Positions 16,977 to 25,198 of a DNA stretch of 35,194 bases are shown here, piece after piece. Every line of letters starts with the position of its first letter. Within the stretch, counting starts at the first letter, position 1. Origin of the DNA: Bradyrhizobium sp. (lineage in GTDB: Bacteria; Pseudomonadota; Alphaproteobacteria; Rhizobiales; Xanthobacteraceae). The position numbers and the translations under genes were made by a program. The stretch spans positions 1 through 35,194 of the forward strand of contig NZ_DAHUXJ010000105.1 of NCBI RefSeq assembly GCF_027307225.1, read 5' to 3'. The notes under the pieces were generated by a model. The model was not told the DNA's origin. It saw nothing but the letters and a program-made list of their open reading frames with translations, and searched no databases.

Positions 16977-18731
16977 ATGCTCGATCGAACACAGGATATC
17001 GCCGCGTCAGCCGAAAACTGGCTGACCGAATTCGCTCGCGCGCTCGAACATCCCGACAGCCGGACGCTTCGTCCGCTCTTTCATCCCGATGGTTTCTGGC
17101 GCGACGTGCTGGCGCTGAGCTGGAACCTGCAAACGGCGAACGGGCTCGATGCCATCCTGAACGAGCTGCCTGTTCTTGCCCGCCGCGTAGCGCCTCGTTC
17201 GTTCAAGATCGATGCCGATCGCGCGCCGCCGCGCCGTGTGCAGCGCGCGGGCACCGAGACGATCGAGGCGATCTTTGGGTTTGAAACCAGGGAAGGCCGT
17301 GGCCACGGCATCCTCAGGCTTATCCCCGACGCCGATGACGGCAACCGGCTCAAGGGCTGGACGCTGCTCACCGCGCTTGAGGAATTGAAGGGTTTCGAGG
17401 AATCAATTGGCTCGGCGCGCCCGCGCGGCCAGTCTTACTCGCGCGATTTTCGCGGGCCTAACTGGCTCGACCTGCGCCGGGCAGCCTCAGCTTATGCCGA
17501 CCGCGACCCCACTGTGCTTGTCGTCGGCGGCGGACAGGCCGGGCTTTCGATCGCCGCGCGGCTGAAGCAACTGTCAATTGACACGCTGATCGTCGATCGC
17601 GAAAAACGCATCGGTGACAACTGGCGCAAGCGCTATCACGCGCTGACCCTGCACAACCAGGTGCAGGTCAATCACCTGCCCTACATGCCGTTCCCGCCGA
17701 ATTGGCCGACCTATATCCCCAAGGACAAGCTCGCCAACTGGTTCGAAGCCTACGTCGATGCCATGGAGCTGAATTTCTGGACCGACAGCGGCTTCGAAGG
17801 CGGCTCCTATGACGCGGCGGAAGGCCGCTGGTCGGTCGTGCTGCGGATAGGCGATGGCACAACGCGTACGATGCATCCGCGCCATGTCGTGATGGCCACC
17901 GGTGTCAGCGGCATCCCCAACATCCCGGATATCCCGACACTGAAGAATTTTTCCGGCACGGTGCTGCATTCCAGCCGCTACGACGACGGCGAAAGCTGGA
18001 AGGGCACGCGCGCCGTGGTGATCGGTACCGGCAATAGCGGCCACGATATTGCCCAGGACCTCCATTCGAGCGGCGCCAGGGTGACGCTGGTGCAGCGCAG
18101 CCCGACCCTGATCACCAATATCGAACCGTCGGCGCAGCTCGCTTATGCGACCTATAACGAGGGCACCCTGGAAGATAACGACCTGATCGCGACCTCGATG
18201 CCGCTGAAATTGGCGCGGCGAACCCACCAGATGATCACCGAGCAGTCCAAGCAGTTCGACAAGGACCTGCTCGACGGGCTCAAGGCGGTCGGGTTCGCAC
18301 TGGATTACGGCGAGGACGACACTGGCTGGCAGTTCAAATATCTGACCCGCGGCGGCGGTTATTATTTCAATGTCGGTTGCTCGGATCTGGTGGCGCGGCG
18401 AGAAATCGCGCTTCGGCAGTTCTCGGACATTGAAGCCTTCGCCGCCGACGGCGTTCGTATGAAGAATGGCGAGGAGTTGGCCGCCGATCTCATCATTCTG
18501 GCAACCGGCTACAGGCCGCAGGAAGTTCTGGTGACGCGGCTGTTCGGCGAAGAGGTCGCCGCGCGCGTTGGCCCGATCTGGGGATACGGCGACGGGCAGG
18601 AACTGCGCAACATGTATACACGCACCGGCCAGCCAGGCCTTTGGTTCATTGCCGGCAGCCTCGCGCAGTGCCGCATCAATTCGAAATTCCTGGGTCTGCA
18701 GATCAAGGCGATCGAGGAAGGACTGCTTTAG
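16977..18731 (+). CDS. FMO-like flavoprotein monooxygenase with N-terminal NTF2-like domain
   Basis: The protein is 584 residues. Residues 1-140 resemble an NTF2/SnoaL-like domain (FHPDGFWRDVLALSWN and GWTLLTALEEL). The flavin domain starts with VLVVGGGQAGLSIAARL (GGGQAG at 184-189). FSGTVLHSSRYD matches the FMO/BVMO-type fingerprint FxGxxxHxxxY. AVVIGTGNSGHDIAQDL is the NADPH loop and ILATGYRP the late ATG motif. It likely uses NADPH and O2 for an N-, S- or Baeyer-Villiger-type oxidation; the substrate is unknown. Related YUCCA-like enzymes exist, but that assignment cannot be made here. It ends 11 nt from the convergent TctC gene. Confidence 0.88.
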   Translation: MLDRTQDIAASAENWLTEFARALEHPDSRTLRPLFHPDGFWRDVLALSWNLQTANGLDAILNELPVLARRVAPRSFKIDADRAPPRRVQRAGTETIEAIFGFETREGRGHGILRLIPDADDGNRLKGWTLLTALEELKGFEESIGSARPRGQSYSRDFRGPNWLDLRRAASAYADRDPTVLVVGGGQAGLSIAARLKQLSIDTLIVDREKRIGDNWRKRYHALTLHNQVQVNHLPYMPFPPNWPTYIPKDKLANWFEAYVDAMELNFWTDSGFEGGSYDAAEGRWSVVLRIGDGTTRTMHPRHVVMATGVSGIPNIPDIPTLKNFSGTVLHSSRYDDGESWKGTRAVVIGTGNSGHDIAQDLHSSGARVTLVQRSPTLITNIEPSAQLAYATYNEGTLEDNDLIATSMPLKLARRTHQMITEQSKQFDKDLLDGLKAVGFALDYGEDDTGWQFKYLTRGGGYYFNVGCSDLVARREIALRQFSDIEAFAADGVRMKNGEELAADLIILATGYRPQEVLVTRLFGEEVAARVGPIWGYGDGQELRNMYTRTGQPGLWFIAGSLAQCRINSKFLGLQIKAIEEGLL

Positions 18732-18742
18732 CCTGGTGCCTG

Positions 18743-19735
18743 TCATTCCACCTTGAGGCCGGACGCCTTGATGACCGGCCACCATCGCTCCGCCTCGGCT
18801 TTCTCGAAAACCCGTAACGCCTCCGGTGACTGCTGGTCGCGCGGCGAAATCTGAATGCCGAGATCGTCAAACCGCTTTTGCACAGAGGAATCCGCAAGTA
18901 CCGCGCGCAAGGTCGCGTTGAGCTTCTCGACGATCTCCTTCGGCGTAGCCTTCGGCACCCAGAGCCCGTACCAGAGCGAAGCCGTAAAACCCGGGAGGCC
19001 TGCTTCCTCGACGGTCGGAATATTGGGCGATGCAGGCAACCGCGCTTTGCCGGTCACAGCGATCGGCTTGACGCTGTCGGTTGCGATCAGCGCTTTGAAA
19101 TTGGACGAAGGCTCCATCATGAAATCGATCTGTCCCGCCAGCAGATCCTGCATCGCCGGCGCGTTGCCGCGATAGGGCACGAACTGGAATTTCGTGCCGG
19201 TCTCCTTCTGGAACGCGATCCCGGCCAGATGCCCGGTCGCGCCGACGCCGGCGATGCCGACCGAAGCCTTATCGGGATTGGCCTTGAGGTAAGCGATCAG
19301 CCCCTTGAGATTGTCGGCTGGAAAGTCCTTCCGCGCCGCGAGCAGCAGCGGTTCGCTGCCGATATAGATGATCGGCTCAAGATCGTTCAGGAGATCGAAG
19401 GGAAGCTTGTAAAGACCACCCGTGAGCATGTGCGTGGTCGAGGTGCCGATGGAGAGCGTATAGCCGTCAGCGGGCGAACGCACCGCACGGCCGACGCCGA
19501 TGGTCCCGGCCGCGCCAGCAACGTTTTCGATGATGACGGGCTGGCCGAGGATGTCTCGTGTCTTTTCGGCGAGAAAGCGCGCCAGTGTGTCGGTCGCACC
19601 GCCTGCCGGGAATGGAACGATCATGGTGATCGGTCGCGCCGGATAAGACTGCGCTGCCACTCCGCCAGCCGATCCGAAAGTAGCGACGGCAACGACCATC
19701 GCCAAAAACCATCGGCGTGCGAATAAATCAGACAT
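18743..19735 (-). CDS. TctC/Bug-family periplasmic substrate-binding protein
   Basis: This 330-residue protein has a Sec signal (FARRWFLAMVVAVATFGSAG, cleavage near VAAQSYPARP). PITMIVPFPAGGATDTLAR is the family opening, followed by IENVAGAAGTIG, VPYRGNAPAMQDLLAGQIDFM and GLWVPKATP. These proteins bind carboxylates for tripartite tricarboxylate transporters. No TctA or TctB gene is nearby, so it is an orphan receptor, as is common in this group. ATG 19735 overlaps the end of the CLC gene in ATGTCTGA, implying translational coupling, so a longer upstream start is unlikely. Expression should follow the CLC gene. Confidence 0.92.
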   Translation of the reverse strand: MSDLFARRWFLAMVVAVATFGSAGGVAAQSYPARPITMIVPFPAGGATDTLARFLAEKTRDILGQPVIIENVAGAAGTIGVGRAVRSPADGYTLSIGTSTTHMLTGGLYKLPFDLLNDLEPIIYIGSEPLLLAARKDFPADNLKGLIAYLKANPDKASVGIAGVGATGHLAGIAFQKETGTKFQFVPYRGNAPAMQDLLAGQIDFMMEPSSNFKALIATDSVKPIAVTGKARLPASPNIPTVEEAGLPGFTASLWYGLWVPKATPKEIVEKLNATLRAVLADSSVQKRFDDLGIQISPRDQQSPEALRVFEKAEAERWWPVIKASGLKVE

Positions 19736-21488
19736 CGCCAACCACCTCGCGCCGCCGCCGTTCGGATTCTTCGGCATAACGCCGCATCGCATGCGCCTCA
19801 GTCAAGATCCCGATCGGCCGTTGATCGCCGCTTTCGACCACGGTGAGCGATTCCGCCTCCGTCACGTCGAAGGCCGCAATCGCCTCGCGGATATTCATGC
19901 CGGGATGCAGCACGACGCGGGGATAATGCAGGATGCTGTTCAGGCTCTTTTTTGCGTCGATGTCGGCGCCGTGCGCATCCGACACGAACACCATTCCCGC
20001 ATAATGGCCGGCATCGTCGACCGCAACCAATTGCGTCTTCGATCCCGGCGGAAATTTCGTGCGAAATTCGGCGATCGACGTCGCGGCGTTCACGGTCAGC
20101 ACATCCGGCCGCATCAGCCGCCGCACGGTGAGATCGCGGATCCAGCCGACATCGGCCGCACTGCGGATGGTTTCGCCCCGCAGATGCAAGCGCCAGGTGG
20201 CGAAGGAGTAGCCGAACAGCTCGCGCGTGATCTGGGTCGAGATGATCACGGCGACCAGCACTGCCGTCGTCAGCCAGAGGTCGCCGGTCGATTCCAGCGC
20301 GATGAACGACATCGTCAGCGGCCCGCCGATGACGGACGCCGACAGCGCACTCATGCCGATGATGGCGTAGACGTTGGATTCAAGGCGCAGGCCCGGCAAG
20401 ATCCCGTCAAAGCCTTCCGCGAACAGACGGCCGCCGATCGCGCCGAGAAAAAGCGTGGCGAAAAACAGGCCGCCGCGAAAGCCGGAGCCGAGCGATATCA
20501 CCGACGCCGTTGCTTTCAGCGCGAACACCATGCCGATGAACGCGACCGGCATCGTCACGATGCCGTTGAAGTGCAAGGCGCCATGACCCGACGACAACAC
20601 CTGCGGCGTCTGCAACGCCAGGAAGCCGACGGCGAGACCGCCGAGCGCGGGGCGCAGCGGCGCCCAGGGCACGATTTTCGACAACAACGCTTCGCAAAGC
20701 CCAGCGCCGCGCATGATCGCAATCCCGAACAGCGCCGCGAAAACGCCGAGCAGCGCCGCTACCGCGAGGTCGCGCCCAACAACGATACCGACCACCGGGC
20801 CAGAGGCGACGCCAAGCGACAGCGGGGTAAAGGCATGCGCGACGAAATAGCCGACGACGGAGGCTACCCCGACCGGCGTGAGGCTCGCGGGTGTATAGCC
20901 ACCCAGCACGAGTTCAAAGGCATAGAAGGCGCCCGCCAGCGGCGCGCTGAAGGCCCCCGCAATCGCAGCTGCCGTCCCGCATCCGACCATCAACCGCTGG
21001 TCCGCACGGCGCAGATGAAAGCCGCGACCGAGCGAAGCGCCGAGCCCGCTCGCAAGCTGGGTGTATCCGGCCTCCAGCCCGACCGACGCGCCGACCCCGC
21101 TGGACCAAACCGTTTGCAGCGCCACGATCACACTTCCACGAAACGACATCCGGCCGCCATGCAGGGCATTGGCCTCGATGGGGTCGATTTCGCGAGCCGG
21201 CCGAACCCGCAGCAACAAGAGGAACGCAATTCCAAGCAGAAGCCCGCCGATGCTTGGAACCAGAAGCGCGCGCGCAGGATCGATCGAGACCTGGCTGGAG
21301 AGGCGGTCTCCGGAACTGATATTGAAGAGCAGGATGTGGAGCAGGTTCACCGCGGCGCTCATCGCTGCCACGACCAAACCGCCGACGATGCCGACCACCG
21401 CCGCCAGAATGATCAGGCTGCTCTCGTGGGCCCGAACGAAGGCCCTGAGCCGCCGCGGCGCCTCGAGATAGGGGGACTTGGTGATCAT
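19728..21488 (-). CDS. CLC-family chloride channel/antiporter with CBS pair
   Basis: The protein is 586 residues. A CLC membrane core (about 25-425) has the pore motif SSGVGASVGLEAGYTQ, where E139 sits in the position of the gating glutamate but the usual following proline is absent. GSGFRGGLFFATLFLGAIGG corresponds to the second anion-binding region. The C-terminal ~140 residues form two CBS domains (VRRLMRPDVLTVNAATSI and LHPGMNIREAIAAFDV), which usually sense adenine nucleotides. It moves chloride or another anion across the inner membrane. The start MITKSPYLEAP has a weak ribosome site. It is first in a two-gene unit with the TctC protein and divergent from the HNH gene. Confidence 0.93.
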   Translation of the reverse strand: MITKSPYLEAPRRLRAFVRAHESSLIILAAVVGIVGGLVVAAMSAAVNLLHILLFNISSGDRLSSQVSIDPARALLVPSIGGLLLGIAFLLLLRVRPAREIDPIEANALHGGRMSFRGSVIVALQTVWSSGVGASVGLEAGYTQLASGLGASLGRGFHLRRADQRLMVGCGTAAAIAGAFSAPLAGAFYAFELVLGGYTPASLTPVGVASVVGYFVAHAFTPLSLGVASGPVVGIVVGRDLAVAALLGVFAALFGIAIMRGAGLCEALLSKIVPWAPLRPALGGLAVGFLALQTPQVLSSGHGALHFNGIVTMPVAFIGMVFALKATASVISLGSGFRGGLFFATLFLGAIGGRLFAEGFDGILPGLRLESNVYAIIGMSALSASVIGGPLTMSFIALESTGDLWLTTAVLVAVIISTQITRELFGYSFATWRLHLRGETIRSAADVGWIRDLTVRRLMRPDVLTVNAATSIAEFRTKFPPGSKTQLVAVDDAGHYAGMVFVSDAHGADIDAKKSLNSILHYPRVVLHPGMNIREAIAAFDVTEAESLTVVESGDQRPIGILTEAHAMRRYAEESERRRREVVGDV

Positions 21489-21630
21489 TTTGCCGTGTCC
21501 ATAACAGTCAGCCGCAGTCGTTTGGCGGTCTTCTCGCTATCCTGGCAGCGCCTTCGCAATCCGGCCACAAATAAGCAGGGGCTGACAACCCCATCTATGC
21601 TCTTCACAATCCCGTCACGCTGCCTGTAGT

Positions 21631-22236
21631 ATGTCAATGCATGCTGCTTCGCAGCTAGATGGAGGCCAGGAGCGTTACTTGAACGCACATGTCTCGCAAG
21701 GCGGTTGGCCGGTATTGGTGCTGAATGCGGATTTCCGGCCGCTGAGTTATTATCCGCTTTCACTGTGGTCGTGGCAGGACGCGATCAAGGCGGTGTTTCT
21801 CGACCGCGTAAACATCGTCGAGCACTACGATCGCGCCGTCCGCAGCCCGAGCTTCGAGATCCAGTTGCCCAGCGTGGTATCGCTGAAGTCGTTCGTCAAA
21901 CCGACCACGCATCCTGCCTTCACCCGCTTCAACGTTTTCCTGCGCGATCGCTTCGCCTGCCAATACTGCCAGTCGAGCGACGATCTCACCTTCGATCACA
22001 TTATCCCGCGCAGCAAAGGCGGCCAGACCACGTGGGAAAACGTGGTCGCGGCGTGCTCGCCCTGTAATCTGAGGAAGGGAAACCTGACGCCGCAGCAGGC
22101 GCGGATGTTTCCGAGGCAGCAGCCATTCGCGCCGACGGTGCACCAGCTCCATCGTAACGGCCGGCTTTTTCCGCCGAACTATCTGCACGACAGCTGGCTC
22201 GATTATCTTTATTGGGACACCGAGCTCGATCCGTAG
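21631..22236 (+). CDS. HNH endonuclease family protein
   Basis: The protein is 201 residues. The N-terminal part (WPVLVLNADFRPLSYYPLSL) is typical of the conserved bacterial HNH proteins found beside housekeeping genes. The HNH core is CQYC (C110, C113), LTFDHIIPRSKGG (D122, H123), WENVVAAC, and CSPCNLRKG (C142, C145, N146). The two CxxC pairs should hold structural zinc and DH-N-N the catalytic metal. The biological substrate is not known; a DNA repair or processing role is an inference. The start may be ATG 21631 or ATG 21637. No restriction methylase is nearby. Confidence 0.9.
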   Translation: MSMHAASQLDGGQERYLNAHVSQGGWPVLVLNADFRPLSYYPLSLWSWQDAIKAVFLDRVNIVEHYDRAVRSPSFEIQLPSVVSLKSFVKPTTHPAFTRFNVFLRDRFACQYCQSSDDLTFDHIIPRSKGGQTTWENVVAACSPCNLRKGNLTPQQARMFPRQQPFAPTVHQLHRNGRLFPPNYLHDSWLDYLYWDTELDP

Positions 22237-22414
22237 CGCGCGCAAAGCGTGTTGCCGCCGATGACGGCGGATCAGCGGACAGTGGCAAGACACGGGCGAA
22301 CGACCGCGCGGGCCGGAATTACAACCAGATCAAGACCTTTTCCGAAGAAAATTTGCGGCTTAGGATTGCGAGCTGTTCTTCGCGGGCGCTAAGTCGCCCA
22401 GGCGGAGCTTTCGG

Positions 22415-22576
22415 ATGCCATTTGGATCGAGCCGCAGGTTGACGTTTGGCGTCAGACTCGCCGCCAGTGTGGCGACACTGGCGTTCCTTACAGTTTTGCA
22501 GCGATTTCCTCAAAGGAACGTCGGTGTCAAAGCCACACTGGAAAATCAACATTTGCTGGTGTCCCTTTGGTTCTGA
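22415..22576 (+). CDS. Possible 53-residue one-TM peptide running into the repeat array
   Basis: The ATG at 22415 has GGAG 7 nt upstream, a good ribosome site. The predicted peptide begins MPFGSSRRLTFGVRLAAS, has one hydrophobic segment (VATLAFLTVLQ) and ends LLVSLWF. From base 22464 it reads through the first hairpin of the repeat array, so the repeat may have inserted into, or created, its second half. I do not recognise the peptide. It could be an accident of an open frame. The flanking 22237-22414 holds nothing I can support. Confidence 0.3.
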   Translation: MPFGSSRRLTFGVRLAASVATLAFLTVLQRFPQRNVGVKATLENQHLLVSLWF

Positions 22577-22794
22577 CCTTCGTTAAGGCGCCTGCCGCGA
22601 AACGATACGAATGTCAGAACCGGGACACTAGTGCGGTGAATTTGAAGTTCCTATCAGTTTCGCGGCAACCTCGTCATAGGAACTTCAAATTCTAAACCGC
22701 ACTAGAATCACATAGTTGGCTAGTGCTCCTTTGATTCCGAAGTTCGTAAACGTGGAGCCGCAATATGATACGAACTTCGGAATCGGAGCACTAG
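22464..22794. repeat. Four-hairpin composite repeat array
   Basis: Four hairpins lie in a row: 22464-22541, 22556-22631, 22628-22705 and 22720-22794. The first and second are separated by 14 nt, the second and third share one CTAG, and the third and fourth are again 14 nt apart. Stem sequences differ, yet each stem has an extra triplet on one arm (for example GTCCC-TTT-GGTTC against GAACC-GGGAC). The last two hairpins (22628-22794) are the inverted copy of 11789-11955. The array ends 18 nt before the start of the HtrA-like gene, leaving that gene its own AAGGAG. Confidence 0.93.
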
Positions 22795-22812
22795 TCCTCA
22801 AGGAGATTCTCA

Positions 22813-23784
22813 ATGCCCGCCCTCACTGAGTGGAAGGTGCCGTCGGCGAATCAGCCCCGTGCCAGCGATTATGGCTTCGACCTCGATCGCGCGCTCGCCT
22901 CGATAGTCGGCCTGCACTCGATCATCCCGTCTGACGCCTTCCTCGCCGACACGCTCGGCACGGAGCGCGCCGGCCATGGGGTGATCATCGATGACGGCCT
23001 GTTGCTGACCATCGGTTATCTCATTACGGAGGCTGACGCCGTTTGGCTGCACACCGGCGACGGCCGCGTGGTTCAAGGCCACGCCCTCGGGTTTGATTCC
23101 GTGACCGGTTTCGGCCTCGTGCAGGCCCTTGGCCGCCTCGATCTCGAACCCCTGCCGATCGGCTCATCGGCTGCCAGCAAGACCGGCGATCGCGTCGTGA
23201 TGGGCGGCGTCGGTGGACGTACGCGATCGGTGGCGAGCCAGATCGTCGCCAGGCAGGAGTTTGCGGGCTATTGGGAATACATGCTGGACGACGCGATCTT
23301 CACCCACCCGGCCCATCCCAACTGGGGTGGCGCCGCGCTGATTTCGGATCGCGGCGAACTGATCGGCGTCGGCTCGCTTCAGCTCGAACGGGACCGCGAC
23401 GGCAAGCCCGAGCACGTCAACATGGCGGTGCCGATCGATCTCCTGAAGCCTGTCGTGGACGATTTGCGCAAATTCGGCCGCGTCAACAAGCCGGCGCGCC
23501 CATGGCTCGGCATGTACTCGACCGAGATCGACAACCGCGTCGTTATCGTGGGCGTTTCCGCCAACGGGCCGGCGGCGCTCGCCGAACTCAAGGCCGGCGA
23601 CGTGATCCTCGCCATCAACGGCGACAAGATCACCTCTCAGGCTGGTTTCTACCGCAAGCTCTGGGCGCTCGGTGCAGCGGGCGTCGACGTACCGCTGACC
23701 GTGCATCATGAAGGCGTCACCTTTGATGTCGTGCTGGCTTCAACGGACCGTGCGCGGTTGTTGAAGGCGCCGCGCCTCCACTAA
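22813..23784 (+). CDS. HtrA/DegP-like trypsin-fold protein lacking the catalytic triad
   Basis: The 323-residue protein has a chymotrypsin-like domain (about 25-220) and one PDZ domain (about 227-312, with WLGMYS and LKAGDVILAINGDKI). The DegP-like frame is clear: GHGVIIDDGLLLTIGYLI, DSVTGFGLVQ, and HPNWGGAALIS. At the triad positions it has Y69 instead of His, G99 instead of Asp and W171 instead of Ser, so it should not cleave peptides. No signal peptide is seen, so it is probably cytosolic. ATG 22813 has AAGGAG at good spacing. It is followed after 15 nt by the esterase gene. A scaffold or binding role is an inference. Confidence 0.88.
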   Translation: MPALTEWKVPSANQPRASDYGFDLDRALASIVGLHSIIPSDAFLADTLGTERAGHGVIIDDGLLLTIGYLITEADAVWLHTGDGRVVQGHALGFDSVTGFGLVQALGRLDLEPLPIGSSAASKTGDRVVMGGVGGRTRSVASQIVARQEFAGYWEYMLDDAIFTHPAHPNWGGAALISDRGELIGVGSLQLERDRDGKPEHVNMAVPIDLLKPVVDDLRKFGRVNKPARPWLGMYSTEIDNRVVIVGVSANGPAALAELKAGDVILAINGDKITSQAGFYRKLWALGAAGVDVPLTVHHEGVTFDVVLASTDRARLLKAPRLH

Positions 23785-23799
23785 CGCTGGTCTGGGCCG

Positions 23800-24870
23800 A
23801 TGAGCGAGGCCGTGATCGACGATATCGTGGTACTGCTGCCACCGCTCCTGCAGTCACTCGAAGCGCTCGGCTTTGTCGCCCGCCATTTTCATCCACCCTC
23901 CTTCGATCGCGTGATGGAAGCCGCAGGCGCGCCCGACGCCGAGTTGAGCGTGGCGCGTCCACAGCTTTCCAGCTGGCCGGCGGAATTTGCCGACGTCCAG
24001 CGTGCGCTCGAGACCGCAAGCGATGCGGCGCTATCGGCGTTTTCAGGCTTGCGCGCGGTGCAGGCCGGCGGCGGCGATATCACGCTTGCCTTTCGCGCGC
24101 TGCGCCAGCTGCCGCGTGCGGAAGAGGCGCTCTATCCGCTGGCGGCCAAATTTCCGCCGCTGAGCAGCTTCTTCCTCAACCCCGGACTTTGCAACGATGC
24201 CGAGTTGCTGGCACGCCTTGCCGTAACAGCCACCGAGACCACCGGCGTCATCCACGACCACAACGAACCCCGCAGCCGCGGCGGCTTCTCGCTCTACGTG
24301 CCGGAATATTACACGCCCGACCGTGCCTGGCCTCTGGTGATGGCGCTGCATGGCGGCAGCGGCAATGGCCGCGGCTTCCTCTGGCGCTGGCTGCGCGACG
24401 CACGCAGTCTCGGCGCGATCCTTGTTGCGCCGACCGCCCTGGGGGCCACCTGGGCACTGATGGGTGAAGACGCAGACACGGCCAACCTCTCGCGCATTCT
24501 GGATTCGGTACGCAGCCGCTGGAATATCGACCCGACAAAATTGCTGCTGACGGGCATGAGCGATGGCGGCACGTTCAGCTACGTCACCGGGCTCGAGAGT
24601 GCCTCGCCGTTCACCCATCTTGCGCCGGTCGCCGCCACGTTTCACCCGTTGATGGCGCAATTGGCGGATGCCGACAGGCTGCGCGGCCTGCCGATCCACA
24701 TGGTGCATGGCGCGCTCGACTGGATGTTTCCGGTGGAGACGGCACGGCAAACCCGCGACGCGCTGGTGGCGGCGGGTGCCGATGTCACCTATCGCGAGGT
24801 CGACAACCTCAGCCATTGCTACCCGCGCGAAATGAACGCGCCGATTCTCGCGTGGCTTGGGGTTCCCTGA
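23800..24870 (+). CDS. Alpha/beta hydrolase, phospholipase/carboxylesterase type, with extended N-terminus
   Basis: The 356-residue protein has a hydrolase fold from about residue 160: WPLVMALHGGSGNG (oxyanion HGG at 184-186), GMSDGG with nucleophile S254, HGALDWMFP with D307, and NLSHCYPRE with H339. This is the carboxylesterase/lysophospholipase/esterase-PHB-depolymerase-like group. The first ~150 residues are helical, without a signal peptide, and I do not recognise them. The substrate is unknown. It lies 15 nt downstream of the pseudoprotease-like gene on the same strand, so the two probably form one operon. Confidence 0.88.
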   Translation: MSEAVIDDIVVLLPPLLQSLEALGFVARHFHPPSFDRVMEAAGAPDAELSVARPQLSSWPAEFADVQRALETASDAALSAFSGLRAVQAGGGDITLAFRALRQLPRAEEALYPLAAKFPPLSSFFLNPGLCNDAELLARLAVTATETTGVIHDHNEPRSRGGFSLYVPEYYTPDRAWPLVMALHGGSGNGRGFLWRWLRDARSLGAILVAPTALGATWALMGEDADTANLSRILDSVRSRWNIDPTKLLLTGMSDGGTFSYVTGLESASPFTHLAPVAATFHPLMAQLADADRLRGLPIHMVHGALDWMFPVETARQTRDALVAAGADVTYREVDNLSHCYPREMNAPILAWLGVP

Positions 24871-24940
24871 TGGTTTCGGAGGCGGGAACCATTTCCGGCC
24901 CCGGCACGTTGTCGCGCCGTCAATTTCGGAGACAAAAGCG

Positions 24941-25147
24941 ATGCAGGTTTTCTTAGGGATGATCTTGGGCGCGGTGCTGCTCGTCGCCGGCGTCTATATC
25001 AGTGATTCGCAGTCAACTTCGACGGTCGCGAACGGCGAGAATGCGGCCACCAACCGAACCCTCGTCAATTGGGATGTCGTCTCGGCCGATTGGCACGTCG
25101 TGAAGACGCGTGCCCACGAGGACTGGATCAGATTATCGTCACGGTAA
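24941..25147 (+). CDS. Small one-TM protein of unknown function
   Basis: The protein is 68 residues: an N-terminal membrane helix or uncleaved signal (MQVFLGMILGAVLLVAGVYI), then a hydrophilic tail with NRTLVNWDVVSADWHVVKTR and AHEDWIRLS. ATG 24941 was chosen because GGAGA lies about 9 nt upstream; the frame stays open upstream into the esterase gene. Two Trp-containing repeats (NWDVVSADWHVVK) suggest a small folded module. I recall similar short proteins in Bradyrhizobium but no function. It lies 70 nt after the esterase stop. Confidence 0.75.
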   Translation: MQVFLGMILGAVLLVAGVYISDSQSTSTVANGENAATNRTLVNWDVVSADWHVVKTRAHEDWIRLSSR

Positions 25148-25163
25148 TGGCGTTGTCGCTTGA

Positions 25164-25198
25164 GGCGGTTGCGGCACTATTTTTTTGCCGCGGCCGCC
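25164..25198. terminator. Bidirectional terminator-like hairpin
   Basis: GGCGGTTGCGGCA at 25164-25176 pairs, with two G-T type mismatches, with TGCCGCGGCCGCC at 25186-25198. The loop contains a run of seven T. It lies between two convergent genes and includes the dsbA stop codon. Because the T-run is in the loop rather than after the stem, termination efficiency is uncertain. Confidence 0.45.

Noticed and set aside
19791..21629. 612-codon plus-strand frame opposite the CLC gene
   Set aside because: Arg/His/Gln/Asp-rich composition with no domain; it is the antisense of a clear CLC protein.
21631..22236. HNH protein as part of a restriction or anti-phage system
   Set aside because: No methylase, helicase or other defence gene is adjacent, and the protein resembles a conserved chromosomal HNH family.
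22319..22552. 77-codon minus-strand frame between the HNH gene and the repeat array
   Set aside because: It starts inside a repeat hairpin, has no ribosome site and no protein-like pattern.
22464..22794. CRISPR array
   Set aside because: The repeated units are long hairpins of differing sequence joined by 14 nt or less, without identical short repeats and unique 30-40 nt spacers; no cas gene is present.
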